64,000 nucleotides of DNA from Nonomuraea sediminis (GTDB lineage: Bacteria > Actinomycetota > Actinomycetes > Streptosporangiales > Streptosporangiaceae). Under the pieces are notes generated by a model. That model saw nothing but the letters and a program-made list of their open reading frames with translations. It had not been told where the DNA came from and ran no database searches. Shown here in pieces: positions 40,851-48,545 of this stretch. The DNA is taken from positions 744,001-808,000 of the forward strand of contig NZ_JAHDTI010000002.1 of assembly GCF_018531495.1 (NCBI RefSeq). Reading direction: 5' to 3'. The translations under genes and the position numbers were made by a program. Each line of letters begins with the position of its first letter. Positions within the stretch are counted from its first letter, which is position 1.

Positions 40851-40976
40851 CTCATCTCCTGTACGGCAGGCCACCCACCGGCCGCCCGCCGTACTCCGGC
40901 TGAGGACCCGCGCCCGGCGAACCCGGCGAGTCGGGGACTGTTGCCCGCCGTCACGGCGCATGTGAACGTGACGGCG
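40851..40976 (+). repeat. Dispersed intergenic repeat, copy C
   Basis: Starts CTCATCTCCTGTACGGCAGG, then CCACCGGCCGCCCGCCGTAC, TCCGGCTGAGG, ACCCGCGCCCGGCG, GGCGAGTCGGGGACTGTTGC and CCGCCGTCACGGCGC. It ends in a hairpin, CGCCGTCAC (40946-40954) with GTGACGGCG (40968-40976). Same family as copies A and B. Confidence 0.75.
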
Positions 40977-41193
40977 CGGATGAGGCGAACACGGGGTGAC
41001 AAGGTCGTCGCAATCCCCCCACAGGACCGACGACCAACCACCAAGAGCCACACCGCCAGCAGAGCCATGCCCCAAAACCGCCCCACCCTCACGGGGCACG
41101 CCGGCGATCACCGCACCACCACACGCCCAGACACCGCTCAGCTGCCTGGACGACCGGATGCCTGGGCCACCGCATGCTTCGGCCAGCCGAACG

Positions 41194-41360
41194 CCCGGGA
41201 CGGTCCGATGCCCGGGACGGTCCGATGCTGAAGCCCTGGGGCCGATGCAGCCCTGTGGACAATGCAGGCCTGCCGACGATGCGGTCGCGTGGACGACGCG
41301 ATCGCGTGGACCACGTGATCGGGCGCACGATGCGGTCGGGTGGACGACGCGTACGCGTGG
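41194..41360. repeat. Local degenerate repeats in a gene-free stretch
   Basis: CCCGGGACGGTCCGATG is duplicated head to tail (41194-41210, 41211-41227). A 33-base block starting CGATGCGGTCGCGTGGACG (41277-41309) recurs at 41328-41360 with three changes, and contains CGCGATCGCG and ACGCGTACGCGT. Open frames across it have no ribosome binding site or protein-like composition; I see no gene between 40977 and 41361. Confidence 0.75.
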
Positions 41361-41361
41361 G

Positions 41362-42198
41362 TCAGGGGTGGGGGTTGAGGGCCTCGGACAGGAGGGTGTG
41401 GGCGTCGGTGAGGAGGCGGTCGGTGGCGGCGTTGGAGTCGGGGTCGTTGTTCTGGACGAAGCCGTGCTCCAGCCCGAGCTCCCGGCGATGGAGGACCCGG
41501 ACACCGGCCTCCGCCAGGCGTTCGGCGTAGGCGTCACCCTCGTCCCGCAGCGCGTCGTGCTCGGCGGTGACGAGGACCGTGGCGGGCATCCCACGCAGAT
41601 CCGGCACCCGCAACGGGCTCACCACCGGATCCCCCCGCAGCCCGTCATCGGGCACCCACTGCCGCACCGCCCACTCCAGGAAGTCGGCGTCCAGCGAGTA
41701 GCCGGCCCCCTTCTCCCGCACGCTGCCCCCCGACAACGTCAGATCCGTGTTCGGACACATCAGGATCTGTACGGCAGGCACCGCCTCACCCGCGTCCCAC
41801 AACCGCAGGCACGCCATCGTGGCCAGATACCCACCCGCACTGTCCCCGGCCACCCCAACGGGCCGAGCCCACCGCAACACCGCCACGGCATCGTCGATCG
41901 CCGCCGGATACGGATGCTCAGGCGCCAGCCGGTAATCCACGGCCAACACCTCAACCCCACAAGCCACCGCGATCCGCCGACACAGCCGATCGTGGGAGTC
42001 GAGATCGCAGATCACGAACGCCCCACCGTGCAGGAACACCACCAGAGGCCGCCGCTCCTCAGCGGGAAAATAATGCCGCAGCCGCACCCCACCCGGCCCC
42101 TCGACATCCTCAACCCGCACGACCTCAGGCCCCTTGGGCCGCAACGCCCGGCGCTCAATCACCCCACGCCGCAGTTCCCCCAAATCCGGAACACTCAT
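41362..42198 (-). CDS. Alpha/beta hydrolase, hormone-sensitive-lipase (HSL) type esterase
   Basis: A 278-residue esterase. The oxyanion motif is VVFLHGGAFV, then VDYRLAPEHPYPAAIDDA, the nucleophile Ser120 in VAGDSAGGYLA, the acid in VTAEHDALRDEGDAYAERL and His in LEHGFVQ. These are the landmarks of the HSL/family IV group, which hydrolyses short-chain esters; no signal peptide is present. ATG at 42198, with a GTG-free, GC-rich leader. It has no obvious partner and is divergent from the polyprenyl synthase operon, with 171 bases between. Confidence 0.92.
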   Translation of the reverse strand: MSVPDLGELRRGVIERRALRPKGPEVVRVEDVEGPGGVRLRHYFPAEERRPLVVFLHGGAFVICDLDSHDRLCRRIAVACGVEVLAVDYRLAPEHPYPAAIDDAVAVLRWARPVGVAGDSAGGYLATMACLRLWDAGEAVPAVQILMCPNTDLTLSGGSVREKGAGYSLDADFLEWAVRQWVPDDGLRGDPVVSPLRVPDLRGMPATVLVTAEHDALRDEGDAYAERLAEAGVRVLHRRELGLEHGFVQNNDPDSNAATDRLLTDAHTLLSEALNPHP

Positions 42199-42248
42199 AG
42201 CCGCCCATCCTAGGCACGCCCCCACTTCCCTCTCCCGCCTCGGCCTGG

Positions 42249-42335
42249 GTCAAGCGGGCGGAGGTCAAGCGGGCGGAGGTGAGGGGGGTTGGGGGTGGGA
42301 CGTGGGGATCTGAGAGGTTTCTCAGGGTTTCTCAG
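42249..42335. repeat. Short repeats in the promoter region of the polyprenyl synthase operon
   Basis: GTCAAGCGGGCGGAG is repeated head to tail at 42249-42263 and 42264-42278. CTGAGA-GGTT-TCTCAG (42310-42325) is a perfect dyad, with a further TCTCAG at 42330-42335. The dyad could be the operator of the operon starting at 42370; no regulator gene is beside it. Confidence 0.5.
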
Positions 42336-42369
42336 GCGGGGCACAGCGAGTTGGGGTCAAGCTGGACGC

Positions 42370-43341
42370 ATGATTGAACTTGTTCAAACGCCCGCGATCG
42401 CCCAGGGCCTGCGGAAGGTCGAGACGAGGATTCGGCGGTTGGGTGGGTCGTCGGAGTTGGCGGGGATCAATGATGGCGCCGGGCGGATCATCACCGCGGG
42501 AGGCAAGCGGCTGCGGCCCGCGATGACGCTGGCCGCGTCGCTGGCGCTGGGGAAGAGCCCGGATCGCAGGGTGATCACCGCGGCGGCGTGTGTCGAGATG
42601 ATCCATGCCGGTTCGCTGATCCACGACGACCTGATGGACGGCGCCAGGCAGCGCCGCGGCACCGCGACGCTCAACGCCGAGCTCGGGGCGGGCAAGGCGC
42701 TGGTGATCGGAGACTTCATGCTGGCCAGGGCGGCCCTGGCGGCGATCACGGCGGTGTCGAGGCCGGTCGCCGAGGTGCTCGCCGCCACCGCGGTGGAGCT
42801 GGCCGAGGGACAGTTCCAGGAGACCAACGATCTCTACGACGCCCGCCGTACCAGGGAGAGCGCGATCAGGTCGATCACCGGCAAGACGGCCGCGCTGTTC
42901 AGGGCGAGTTGCCTGGTGGCGGCCGTGTGCGCGCACGCCTCGCCGGAGGACAGGGCCAGGATGGCCGCCTACGGCGAGCGGTTCGGGTTGATCTTCCAGA
43001 TCCTCGACGACCTGCTCGACCTGACGGCCAGCAGCCGGACGCTGGGCAAGCCCGCCGGCAACGACCTGCGCCAGGGCGTCTACAGCCTGCCGTTACTGCT
43101 GTCCGACGCCGACGTGCGGCACCTGCTTGGCCCCGGCATGACAGACGAGCAGGTGACCGAGGTGCTCGAACGCCTGCGCGCCAGCCGGATGACGGCCACC
43201 ACACTGGAGTACTGTCGAGGCCTGGCAGCCGACGCGGTCGCCGCGCTCCCGGTGATCCACGACGAGGAGATCGCCCGCGTCCTGTACGGCCTGCCGACCG
43301 CCTACATCGACCACGCGATGGAACTGACGATGGCCAGTTGA
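42370..43341 (+). CDS. Polyprenyl diphosphate synthase (trans-isoprenyl)
   Basis: A 323-residue trans-prenyltransferase that elongates allylic diphosphates with IPP. GGKRLRPAM at 44-52 binds IPP, the first Asp-rich motif is DDLMD at 86-90 (LIHDDLMDGARQRRG) and the second DDLLD at 213-217 (FQILDDLLDL). Residues before the first motif (AGSLIH) are small at the chain-length positions, so a product longer than C15 is plausible (inference). ATG at 42370. It opens a six-gene same-strand series with a membrane protein, a TS-like protein, KAS III, P450 and dehydrogenase, so it probably supplies an isoprenoid chain to that pathway. Confidence 0.92.
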   Translation: MIELVQTPAIAQGLRKVETRIRRLGGSSELAGINDGAGRIITAGGKRLRPAMTLAASLALGKSPDRRVITAAACVEMIHAGSLIHDDLMDGARQRRGTATLNAELGAGKALVIGDFMLARAALAAITAVSRPVAEVLAATAVELAEGQFQETNDLYDARRTRESAIRSITGKTAALFRASCLVAAVCAHASPEDRARMAAYGERFGLIFQILDDLLDLTASSRTLGKPAGNDLRQGVYSLPLLLSDADVRHLLGPGMTDEQVTEVLERLRASRMTATTLEYCRGLAADAVAALPVIHDEEIARVLYGLPTAYIDHAMELTMAS

Positions 43342-43385
43342 GATTTGTTGGAACAATTGGCAGGAATCAGAGTCAAATCCCAGGA

Positions 43386-43426
43386 AGCGTGCTCATACTG
43401 GAGTCAAGACCACCCAGGAGCACGCT
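43386..43426 (+). promoter_or_regulatory. Hairpin able to hide a ribosome binding site
   Basis: AGCGTGCTC (43386-43394) pairs perfectly with GAGCACGCT (43418-43426), a nine-base stem with a 23-base loop. The AGGAG ribosome binding site of the next gene (43416-43420) partly lies in the 3' arm, two bases from the ATG at 43428. Confidence 0.5.
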
Positions 43427-43427
43427 C

Positions 43428-44090
43428 ATGCGGAAGTCATCCCCCTCGCTGGTCCCGCTGGACGCGACGCACTTCCTTCAGCTGACAGCGGTCGATTTCA
43501 CCGGGATCTACGCGGTCCATCTGGCCGCCAAGGAAGAGCGCCTGAAGATGACCAGGCTCGCGATGAGCCTGCTGTCTGGACCGTTCCTGGCGGCGATCGC
43601 CCTGGCCAGCGCCAAGGTGATCGATCCGGCCCAGCTGACGGCCTGGGAGCGGATTCCGTGGTACCTGTTCGCGCTGGTCACCGCGTTCGGACTGCTCAGC
43701 GTCCTGCCGTTCTTACGGCTGATCGAGGCGGTCAACGCGCACGCCAGGACCGCCAGAGCGATCAACAACTTCCGCCTGCTGTACTCCAGCAGGCTCAAGG
43801 ACGAGCTCGACTGGAGCCCGAACCTCCCGGTCGACCCCCGCTTCCCCGAGACCTACGCGCCGCTGACCTGGCCGGGCATCAACGTCATGATGCTCGCGCT
43901 GGTCAACTCGACCTACCTGACCATCGGCGTCACGGGCCTGGCCAAGCAGGTGCCGAACCTGCCCCTGCTGCTGCTCAGCATCCTGCTGGTGGCGATGGTG
44001 CACTACGCGATCTACTACGTGCGCTGCAACGTGACCAGGCGGCGCCGGATGCCTCACAACCCGTACGACTTCCCGAATCTGGAGACCTAA
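43428..44090 (+). CDS. Four-helix membrane protein of unknown function in the isoprenoid operon
   Basis: A 220-residue protein with two pairs of membrane helices: MSLLSGPFLAAIALASAKVI and WYLFALVTAFGLLSVLPFLRLI, then, after a soluble middle part (residues ~95-140, HARTARAINNFRLLYSSRLKDELDW), GINVMMLALVNSTYLTIGV and LLLLSILLVAMVHYAIYYVRC. The tail is basic (TRRRRMPHNPYDFP). The RAINNFRLLY segment between helix pairs recalls SLATT-like small membrane proteins, but I cannot assign a family. AGGAG precedes the ATG, within a hairpin. The next gene begins directly after its stop, so the two are surely co-translated. Confidence 0.8.
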   Translation: MRKSSPSLVPLDATHFLQLTAVDFTGIYAVHLAAKEERLKMTRLAMSLLSGPFLAAIALASAKVIDPAQLTAWERIPWYLFALVTAFGLLSVLPFLRLIEAVNAHARTARAINNFRLLYSSRLKDELDWSPNLPVDPRFPETYAPLTWPGINVMMLALVNSTYLTIGVTGLAKQVPNLPLLLLSILLVAMVHYAIYYVRCNVTRRRRMPHNPYDFPNLET

Positions 44091-44708
44091 ATGCCCGGCC
44101 CATCGCAATGGGCGTCATGTGGGGAGGCGTGGATCTGGTTGATGCGGCATGTCTGGGAGACCGGCGTGCCCGCGGACGACGACCGTGGCCCGGTGATCGA
44201 GGCGCCGCCGGCGCTGTTCGAGATCGCCGAGGTCCGTCGCGATGATCCGATCATCGAGCAGTACGGCGACGCCGCCAAGCTGGCCCTGTACGGCATGAAG
44301 TTCACCCAGGACACGATCGTGCCCCCGTTCAAGTACAGCTACGGGGCGCGCATCAAGGGCCAGTTGCAGTGGGCGACGGACCTGCTGGCCGCCAAGCCGT
44401 ACAGCAAGAGCGCCTGGATCTCGCTGACCGGGCCGGGCGAGGCCTACGACGGCGTGCCCTGCCTGGCGGGGCTGGCGTTCAGGATCAGGGACGGCCGGCT
44501 GGCCATGACCGCCGCCTTCCGCTCGCAGAACGCCTTCACCAGCTACCTGAACTATGTGCCGCTCGCGGACGTCCAGGCCGGGATGGCGCGGAATCTCGGC
44601 CTGGGCCGCGGCCCGATGCGCGTGTTCGTGGACGTTCCCCATCTCTACCTGGCGGACGTCGCACCGGCGCTGATGGTCATGCGGCCCGCGCTGCCCCGGC
44701 TCCTGTGA
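44091..44708 (+). CDS. Thymidylate-synthase-like protein, shortened
   Basis: A 205-residue protein whose second half aligns with thymidylate synthase: catalytic Cys124 in GVPCLAGLAFRIRDGRLAMT, Arg144 in AAFRSQNAF twenty residues later (as C146/R166 in E. coli), Asn147 in place of the Asp169 position, Asn154 near the N177 position, and HLY at 184-186 matching H207/Y209. ARIKGQLQWATDLL resembles the TS helix before it. The C-terminal ~35 residues of TS that close over folate are missing, so it is probably not a dTMP maker. It may alkylate, bind or structurally assist in the pathway. ATG follows the previous stop with no gap. Confidence 0.72.
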   Translation: MPGPSQWASCGEAWIWLMRHVWETGVPADDDRGPVIEAPPALFEIAEVRRDDPIIEQYGDAAKLALYGMKFTQDTIVPPFKYSYGARIKGQLQWATDLLAAKPYSKSAWISLTGPGEAYDGVPCLAGLAFRIRDGRLAMTAAFRSQNAFTSYLNYVPLADVQAGMARNLGLGRGPMRVFVDVPHLYLADVAPALMVMRPALPRLL

Positions 44709-44751
44709 GCCGTCAACTGTTCTGCAAGGTCGGGCGGTTAGTTTGCCAGTC

Positions 44752-45702
44752 GTGAAGGCGCGCATGACCGATATATCCACCTATCTGCCCGAGGACGTGC
44801 TGACCAGCGAGGAGGTCGAGCGGCGCGTCGAGGGCTACCGTCCGCCGCGCGGCATCGTGGAGCGCATGACCGGCATCCGCCGCAGGCACGTCGCCCGCGC
44901 CGACCAGCAGGCCTCCGACCTGGCCGTCGCGGCCGCGCGCGGTATGCGGAAGGACGTGGACCTGCTGATCTTCGCCTCGGCCTCCCAGGACATGGTCGAG
45001 CCTGCCACCGCGCACATCGTGGCGGCCAAGCTGGGCCTGTCGTGCCCGGTCTTCGACGTCAAGAACGCCTGCAACAGCCTGCTCAACGGGATCCAGGTGG
45101 CCGAGGCGCTGATCGTGTCGGGCCAGTACCGGCGGGTGCTGGTGTGCGGCGGGGAGACGCCGTCGCGGGCCATCAGGTGGCGGGTGCGCGACCGGGCGCA
45201 GTTCGTCGACTCCTTCGCCGGGTACACGCTGTCGGACGCGGGCGCGGCCGTGCTGATCGAGGCCGATCCCCGCACCGGCATCTTCTATCGCGAGTTCTCG
45301 GCGGAATCCACGGCGTGGGCGATCGGGACGCTGCCCGGCGGCGGGTCCCAGCATCCGCGCGATCCGGAGTACTCCTACTTCCGCGGCGACGGCCGCCGCC
45401 TGAAGGAGGCCTTCGAGCTGGTCGGGCCCGACCTGTTCCTGCGGGCGCTCAAGCGCACCGGGCTCACCTGGGACGACTTCGACGTGATCGCCGTGCACCA
45501 GGTGGCCGTGCCGTACCTGAAGGTCCTGGCGAGCGCGCTGGACCTGCCGGAGGAACGGCTGGTGCTGACGCTGCCCGAGCACGGCAACTGCGCCTCGGCC
45601 TCGCTGCCGCTGCAGCTCGCCGGGGCATCGCGGGGCGACAGGGTGGCCATGCTCGGTCTAGGCGGCGGGATCAGCCTCGGCATCGTGCTGGCCGACCTGT
45701 GA
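44752..45702 (+). CDS. 3-oxoacyl-ACP synthase III family condensing enzyme (KAS III/OleA-like)
   Basis: A 316-residue thiolase-fold condensing enzyme with the complete triad Cys107 (FDVKNACNSLLNG), His249 (VIAVHQVAVPYL) and Asn279 (EHGNCASASLPLQL). The HQVAVP context and overall sequence are closer to secondary-metabolite KAS III/OleA-type enzymes than to housekeeping FabH. It would condense or transfer an acyl thioester. The start is GTG 44752 (MKARMTDISTYLPE); ATG 44764, with GAAGG upstream, is an alternative. Its stop overlaps the P450 start (GTGA), so it is translationally coupled. Confidence 0.9.
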   Translation: MKARMTDISTYLPEDVLTSEEVERRVEGYRPPRGIVERMTGIRRRHVARADQQASDLAVAAARGMRKDVDLLIFASASQDMVEPATAHIVAAKLGLSCPVFDVKNACNSLLNGIQVAEALIVSGQYRRVLVCGGETPSRAIRWRVRDRAQFVDSFAGYTLSDAGAAVLIEADPRTGIFYREFSAESTAWAIGTLPGGGSQHPRDPEYSYFRGDGRRLKEAFELVGPDLFLRALKRTGLTWDDFDVIAVHQVAVPYLKVLASALDLPEERLVLTLPEHGNCASASLPLQLAGASRGDRVAMLGLGGGISLGIVLADL

Positions 45703-46814
45703 ACGCCGAGACCCGCCTCTACCTGGCCGCGCACCCGTTCGCCTACCCGCTGATGCGGCTGCTGGCCCGGCTCGGCCCCGTGGTGCGGGTGCCGGGGCTC
45801 GGCGTGGTGGTCAACGACGCGGCGACCGCGCGGCGGGTGCTGATGGATCCGCGCTTCCGCAAGGACGGCCCGGGCTCGCCCGGCGATCTGTGGACGCCGG
45901 TGCTCGGCCCGTCGGTGCTGCTCAACATGGAGGGCGAGGCCCACGCGGCGCTGCGCGCCAAGCTCGCGCCGCTGTTCACCCCCGCCTCGGCCGCCGCGCT
46001 GGTCGACGACGTGCTGGCCGCCCCGCTGGACAGACTCGACGTACGGCTGGCCAAGGGCGCCACGGTGGACCTCGTGGAGGAGATGCGGCTGCTGGCCGGT
46101 GCGGTGATCTGCCGCGTCGTCGGCCTGGGCGAGGTGTCGGAGTCGCGGGCCAGGCAGCTGTTCGCAGACGGCGAGCGGGTGGTGTCGATGGTCTCGCTGC
46201 GCACCCGGCGGCTGAACCCGCGCCAGGTGAACGTGGCACGGCGCGTGCTCGACGGGATCGGCGACATCGCCCAGGCCGCCTACGAGGCCGGCGACCCCGC
46301 CACGGTCATGGGCCGGATGCGGGAGCTGGGCCTGTCGGCGGCCGAGGCCAGGGGCGCGGCGGGGGCGTTCTTCCTGACCGGCACCGAGACCGTGGCCACG
46401 CTCGTGCCCCGGCTGGTCGCCCTGCTGCACGACCACGACGCGCTCGGCGCCGATCTGGACAGCGCGATCGAGGAGTGCCTGCGGATGACCACGCCGACGC
46501 CGGTGATGCTCCGCTCGGTCGCCGCACCGGCCGAGGTGGGGCGGCTGCGGGTCCGGCCGGGAGACCGCGTGGTGATCGTCACGCACAACTGCGTGCACGG
46601 GTCCTTCGACCTGCAGCGGCGGCATCCACCTGAGTGGCGACGGCTGTGGTTCGGCGCGGGGCCGCACTTCTGCATCGGCTACCCGCTGGCGACGGCCGAG
46701 ATCAGGGCGGTCGCCGCGACCGTGCTGCGGCACCGGGTCCGGGTGGTGTCCAGGCGCGCGGCCCGCGGCGTGCTGCTGCCGACCTACGAGCAGCTGTGGG
46801 TCAGGGCCGCGTGA
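45699..46814 (+). CDS. Cytochrome P450
   Basis: A 371-residue soluble bacterial P450, a little short at the N-terminus. The I-helix oxygen-activating motif is AFFLTGTETVA (TGTET at 227-231), the K-helix ExxR is E259-R262 (IEECLR), and the heme ligand Cys325 is in FGAGPHFCIGYPLA. It would hydroxylate or otherwise oxidise the product of the neighbouring condensing/prenyl enzymes; ferredoxin and reductase partners are not encoded nearby. It starts with GTG overlapping the KAS III stop and ends overlapping the dehydrogenase start, both four bases, so the three are tightly coupled. Confidence 0.94.
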   Translation: MNAETRLYLAAHPFAYPLMRLLARLGPVVRVPGLGVVVNDAATARRVLMDPRFRKDGPGSPGDLWTPVLGPSVLLNMEGEAHAALRAKLAPLFTPASAAALVDDVLAAPLDRLDVRLAKGATVDLVEEMRLLAGAVICRVVGLGEVSESRARQLFADGERVVSMVSLRTRRLNPRQVNVARRVLDGIGDIAQAAYEAGDPATVMGRMRELGLSAAEARGAAGAFFLTGTETVATLVPRLVALLHDHDALGADLDSAIEECLRMTTPTPVMLRSVAAPAEVGRLRVRPGDRVVIVTHNCVHGSFDLQRRHPPEWRRLWFGAGPHFCIGYPLATAEIRAVAATVLRHRVRVVSRRAARGVLLPTYEQLWVRAA

Positions 46815-47701
46815 GGGTCGGGGTGACCGGGGCGTCCGGGTTCGTGGGCCGCGCGGTGTGCCTGGCGGCCGCGGCCAGGGGCTGGCAGGTCCACGGGTTC
46901 GGCAGGAGGGCGAGCATCCCTGCCATGCCCGGCGTGCCGTACACCTCGTGGGATCTGACCCGTGACCGGCCGCCCGCGCTGGAGCTGGACGCGGTGATCC
47001 ACTGCGCGGGCAGCGTCACCGACTGGGGGCCGCCGCGGGAGATCTGGCAGGCCAACCTGGCGGGCACCCGGGCCGCGCTGGCCGCCTTCCCCGGGGCGCG
47101 GTTCGTGCACGTGAGCACGGCCAGCGTCTACGACCCGCGCAGGCCGACGGTGATGGCCCGCGAGGACGAGGCCCCGGTGTCCCGCTACGTCAACGCCTAC
47201 GGCGCCTCCAAGGCGGCGGCGGAGCTGGCCGTCATGGGCAAGGCGGTGATCCTGCGGCCGCACGCGGTCTACGGTCCCGGCGACACCACGCTGCTGCCCC
47301 GCGTCCTGGAGTCGGTCAGGGGGTCGAGGCTGGTCGCCGTGGGCGACGGCAGGCAGCGCGTCAGCCTGACCTCGATCGGCAACCTGGTCCAGGCCTGCCT
47401 GCTGGCCGTCGAGGCGCCGATCGGCGTCTACAACGTCACCGACGCCGAGCCCGTCGTCCTGGACGACGCGCTCAGGCAGATCCTGCGCGAGCGCGGCATC
47501 GACGCGACGCCGCTGTACCTGCCCGCCCGGCTGGCGCACGCCGTCGCCGCGCTGTCGGAGACGTTCTCGCGCACCCCCAGGCTGACCAGGTACGCCGTGG
47601 GGCATCTGGCCGTGGAGCGGACGCTGGACATCACCGCCGCCACGCAGCGGCTCGGCTACTCGCCGGCGGCCACGTCCTTCTCGGGCGCCTCGGCCTGGTG
47701 A
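46811..47701 (+). CDS. NAD(P)-dependent epimerase/dehydrogenase (OleD/3-beta-HSD-like SDR)
   Basis: A 296-residue extended SDR: RVGVTGASGFVGRAVCLAAA (Rossmann GxxGxxG), AVIHCAGSVTDWGPPREIWQANLAGT, FVHVSTASVY (Ser) and YGASKAAAE (Tyr/Lys). The central part and the C-terminal residues (LRERGIDATPLYLPARLAHAVAALSE) resemble the 3-beta-hydroxysteroid dehydrogenase/OleD branch more than nucleotide-sugar epimerases. It would reduce or oxidise a beta-hydroxy/keto product of the condensing enzyme. It starts with GTG at 46811, overlapping the P450 stop. The 3' end overlaps the converging methyltransferase by 46 bases. Confidence 0.88.
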   Translation: MRVGVTGASGFVGRAVCLAAAARGWQVHGFGRRASIPAMPGVPYTSWDLTRDRPPALELDAVIHCAGSVTDWGPPREIWQANLAGTRAALAAFPGARFVHVSTASVYDPRRPTVMAREDEAPVSRYVNAYGASKAAAELAVMGKAVILRPHAVYGPGDTTLLPRVLESVRGSRLVAVGDGRQRVSLTSIGNLVQACLLAVEAPIGVYNVTDAEPVVLDDALRQILRERGIDATPLYLPARLAHAVAALSETFSRTPRLTRYAVGHLAVERTLDITAATQRLGYSPAATSFSGASAW

Positions 47702-48426
47702 GGCTTGCGCGCCTCCAGCATGACGGTCTTGAACCACGGCCCGCCGTACCAGAAGCGCCAGCCGAGGTCGCGCAGGCGCACGTCGGTCACGCCGAGCTCG
47801 CGCAGGGTCTCCTCGTAGTCGGGCGTGTGGCGGAAGTCCGCGATCAGCATCAGGCCGCCGGGCCGTAGCACCCGGTGCGCCTCGGCGACGGCCCTGACCC
47901 GGTCGGCCGGGTCGGGGATGTTGTGGATGGCCAGGCTGGAGACGACCACGTCGAACTCGCCGTCGGTGAACGGCTGCTCGCGCATGTCTCCCGTCACCAG
48001 CTCGACCCGGTCGGCCACGCCCTCCTTCGCGGCGTTGGCCCTGGTCACGTTCTCGTCGTTACCCGACTGGTCCTGGGTGCGCCACAGGTCCAGTCCCGTC
48101 GCCCTGCCCTTGGGCAGCCGCTTGGCCGCCAGCAGGAGCACCGCGCCGCGGCCGCAGCCCAGATCGAGCAGGTGCTCCTCGCCCTCGAGCCGCTCCAGTT
48201 CCCCCGCCCACACCGCGAACTTCCCCCGCCGCGTCGTGTAGAGGTAGCTCAGGGCGCTGAGCAGGGTATATACCCCTCCGATGAGGAACGCGACGCCCGC
48301 CGCGGGGATGTCGAACGCGAACGAGACCGCCATCAGGGCCAGGAGGACGGCCGCCACGATGAGCAAGCCGGCGAGCGCCCCGGGAGCGTCGAACCCGTAG
48401 CTTCCACGTCGATCGTTCACACTCAC
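47656..48426 (-). CDS. Membrane-anchored class I SAM-dependent methyltransferase
   Basis: A 256-residue protein with two N-terminal membrane helices (ALAGLLIVAAVLLALMAVSFAF and AAGVAFLIGGVYTLLSALSYLY) followed by a Methyltransf_11/25 domain: HLLDLGCGRGAVLLLAA, VTGDMREQPFTDGEFDVVVSSLAIHNI and HRVLRPGGLMLIADF. GTG at 48426 is my choice; a TTG at 48438 or GTG at 48420 are in frame. It converges on the isoprenoid operon rather than belonging to it, though a hydrophobic substrate made there would suit a membrane-anchored enzyme. Confidence 0.85.
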   Translation of the reverse strand: MSVNDRRGSYGFDAPGALAGLLIVAAVLLALMAVSFAFDIPAAGVAFLIGGVYTLLSALSYLYTTRRGKFAVWAGELERLEGEEHLLDLGCGRGAVLLLAAKRLPKGRATGLDLWRTQDQSGNDENVTRANAAKEGVADRVELVTGDMREQPFTDGEFDVVVSSLAIHNIPDPADRVRAVAEAHRVLRPGGLMLIADFRHTPDYEETLRELGVTDVRLRDLGWRFWYGGPWFKTVMLEARKPHQAEAPEKDVAAGE

Positions 48427-48497
48427 GTTATATCTCAAGAAGGGCTTGCCGGGAATTGGTACGACACATCCCCAGCTGGTAGCCGATCAATCACAAA

Positions 48498-48532
48498 CCG
48501 TTACTAACCTGGGTTGAATATGTCCGTAACGG
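48498..48532. promoter_or_regulatory. Inverted repeat upstream of the second LCP gene
   Basis: CCGTTAC (48498-48504) and GTAACGG (48526-48532) form a perfect dyad with a 21-base centre that contains AACCTGGGTT. It ends 13 bases before the LCP start codon. Confidence 0.45.
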
Positions 48533-48545
48533 GGGTTGACCAGGG

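Noticed and set aside
40941..41231. A 96-residue frame in the gap after the DUF3073 gene
   Set aside because: Covers the dispersed repeat and a tandem repeat, has no ribosome binding site and an Arg/Thr/Pro-rich random look.
42374..42387. TTGAAC-TT-GTTCAA dyad at the start of the polyprenyl synthase gene
   Set aside because: Lies within the first codons and is explained by the encoded residues IELVQ; kept only as a weak possibility.
43345..43356. TTGTT-GG-AACAA dyad after the polyprenyl synthase stop
   Set aside because: Too short for a terminator and no regulator is evident; the hairpin at 43386-43426 is more convincing.
44752..47701. Calling the KAS III-P450-SDR genes an OleABCD olefin cluster
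   Set aside because: No OleB hydrolase or OleC ligase is encoded, while a prenyl synthase and TS-like gene are present, so the known pathway does not fit.
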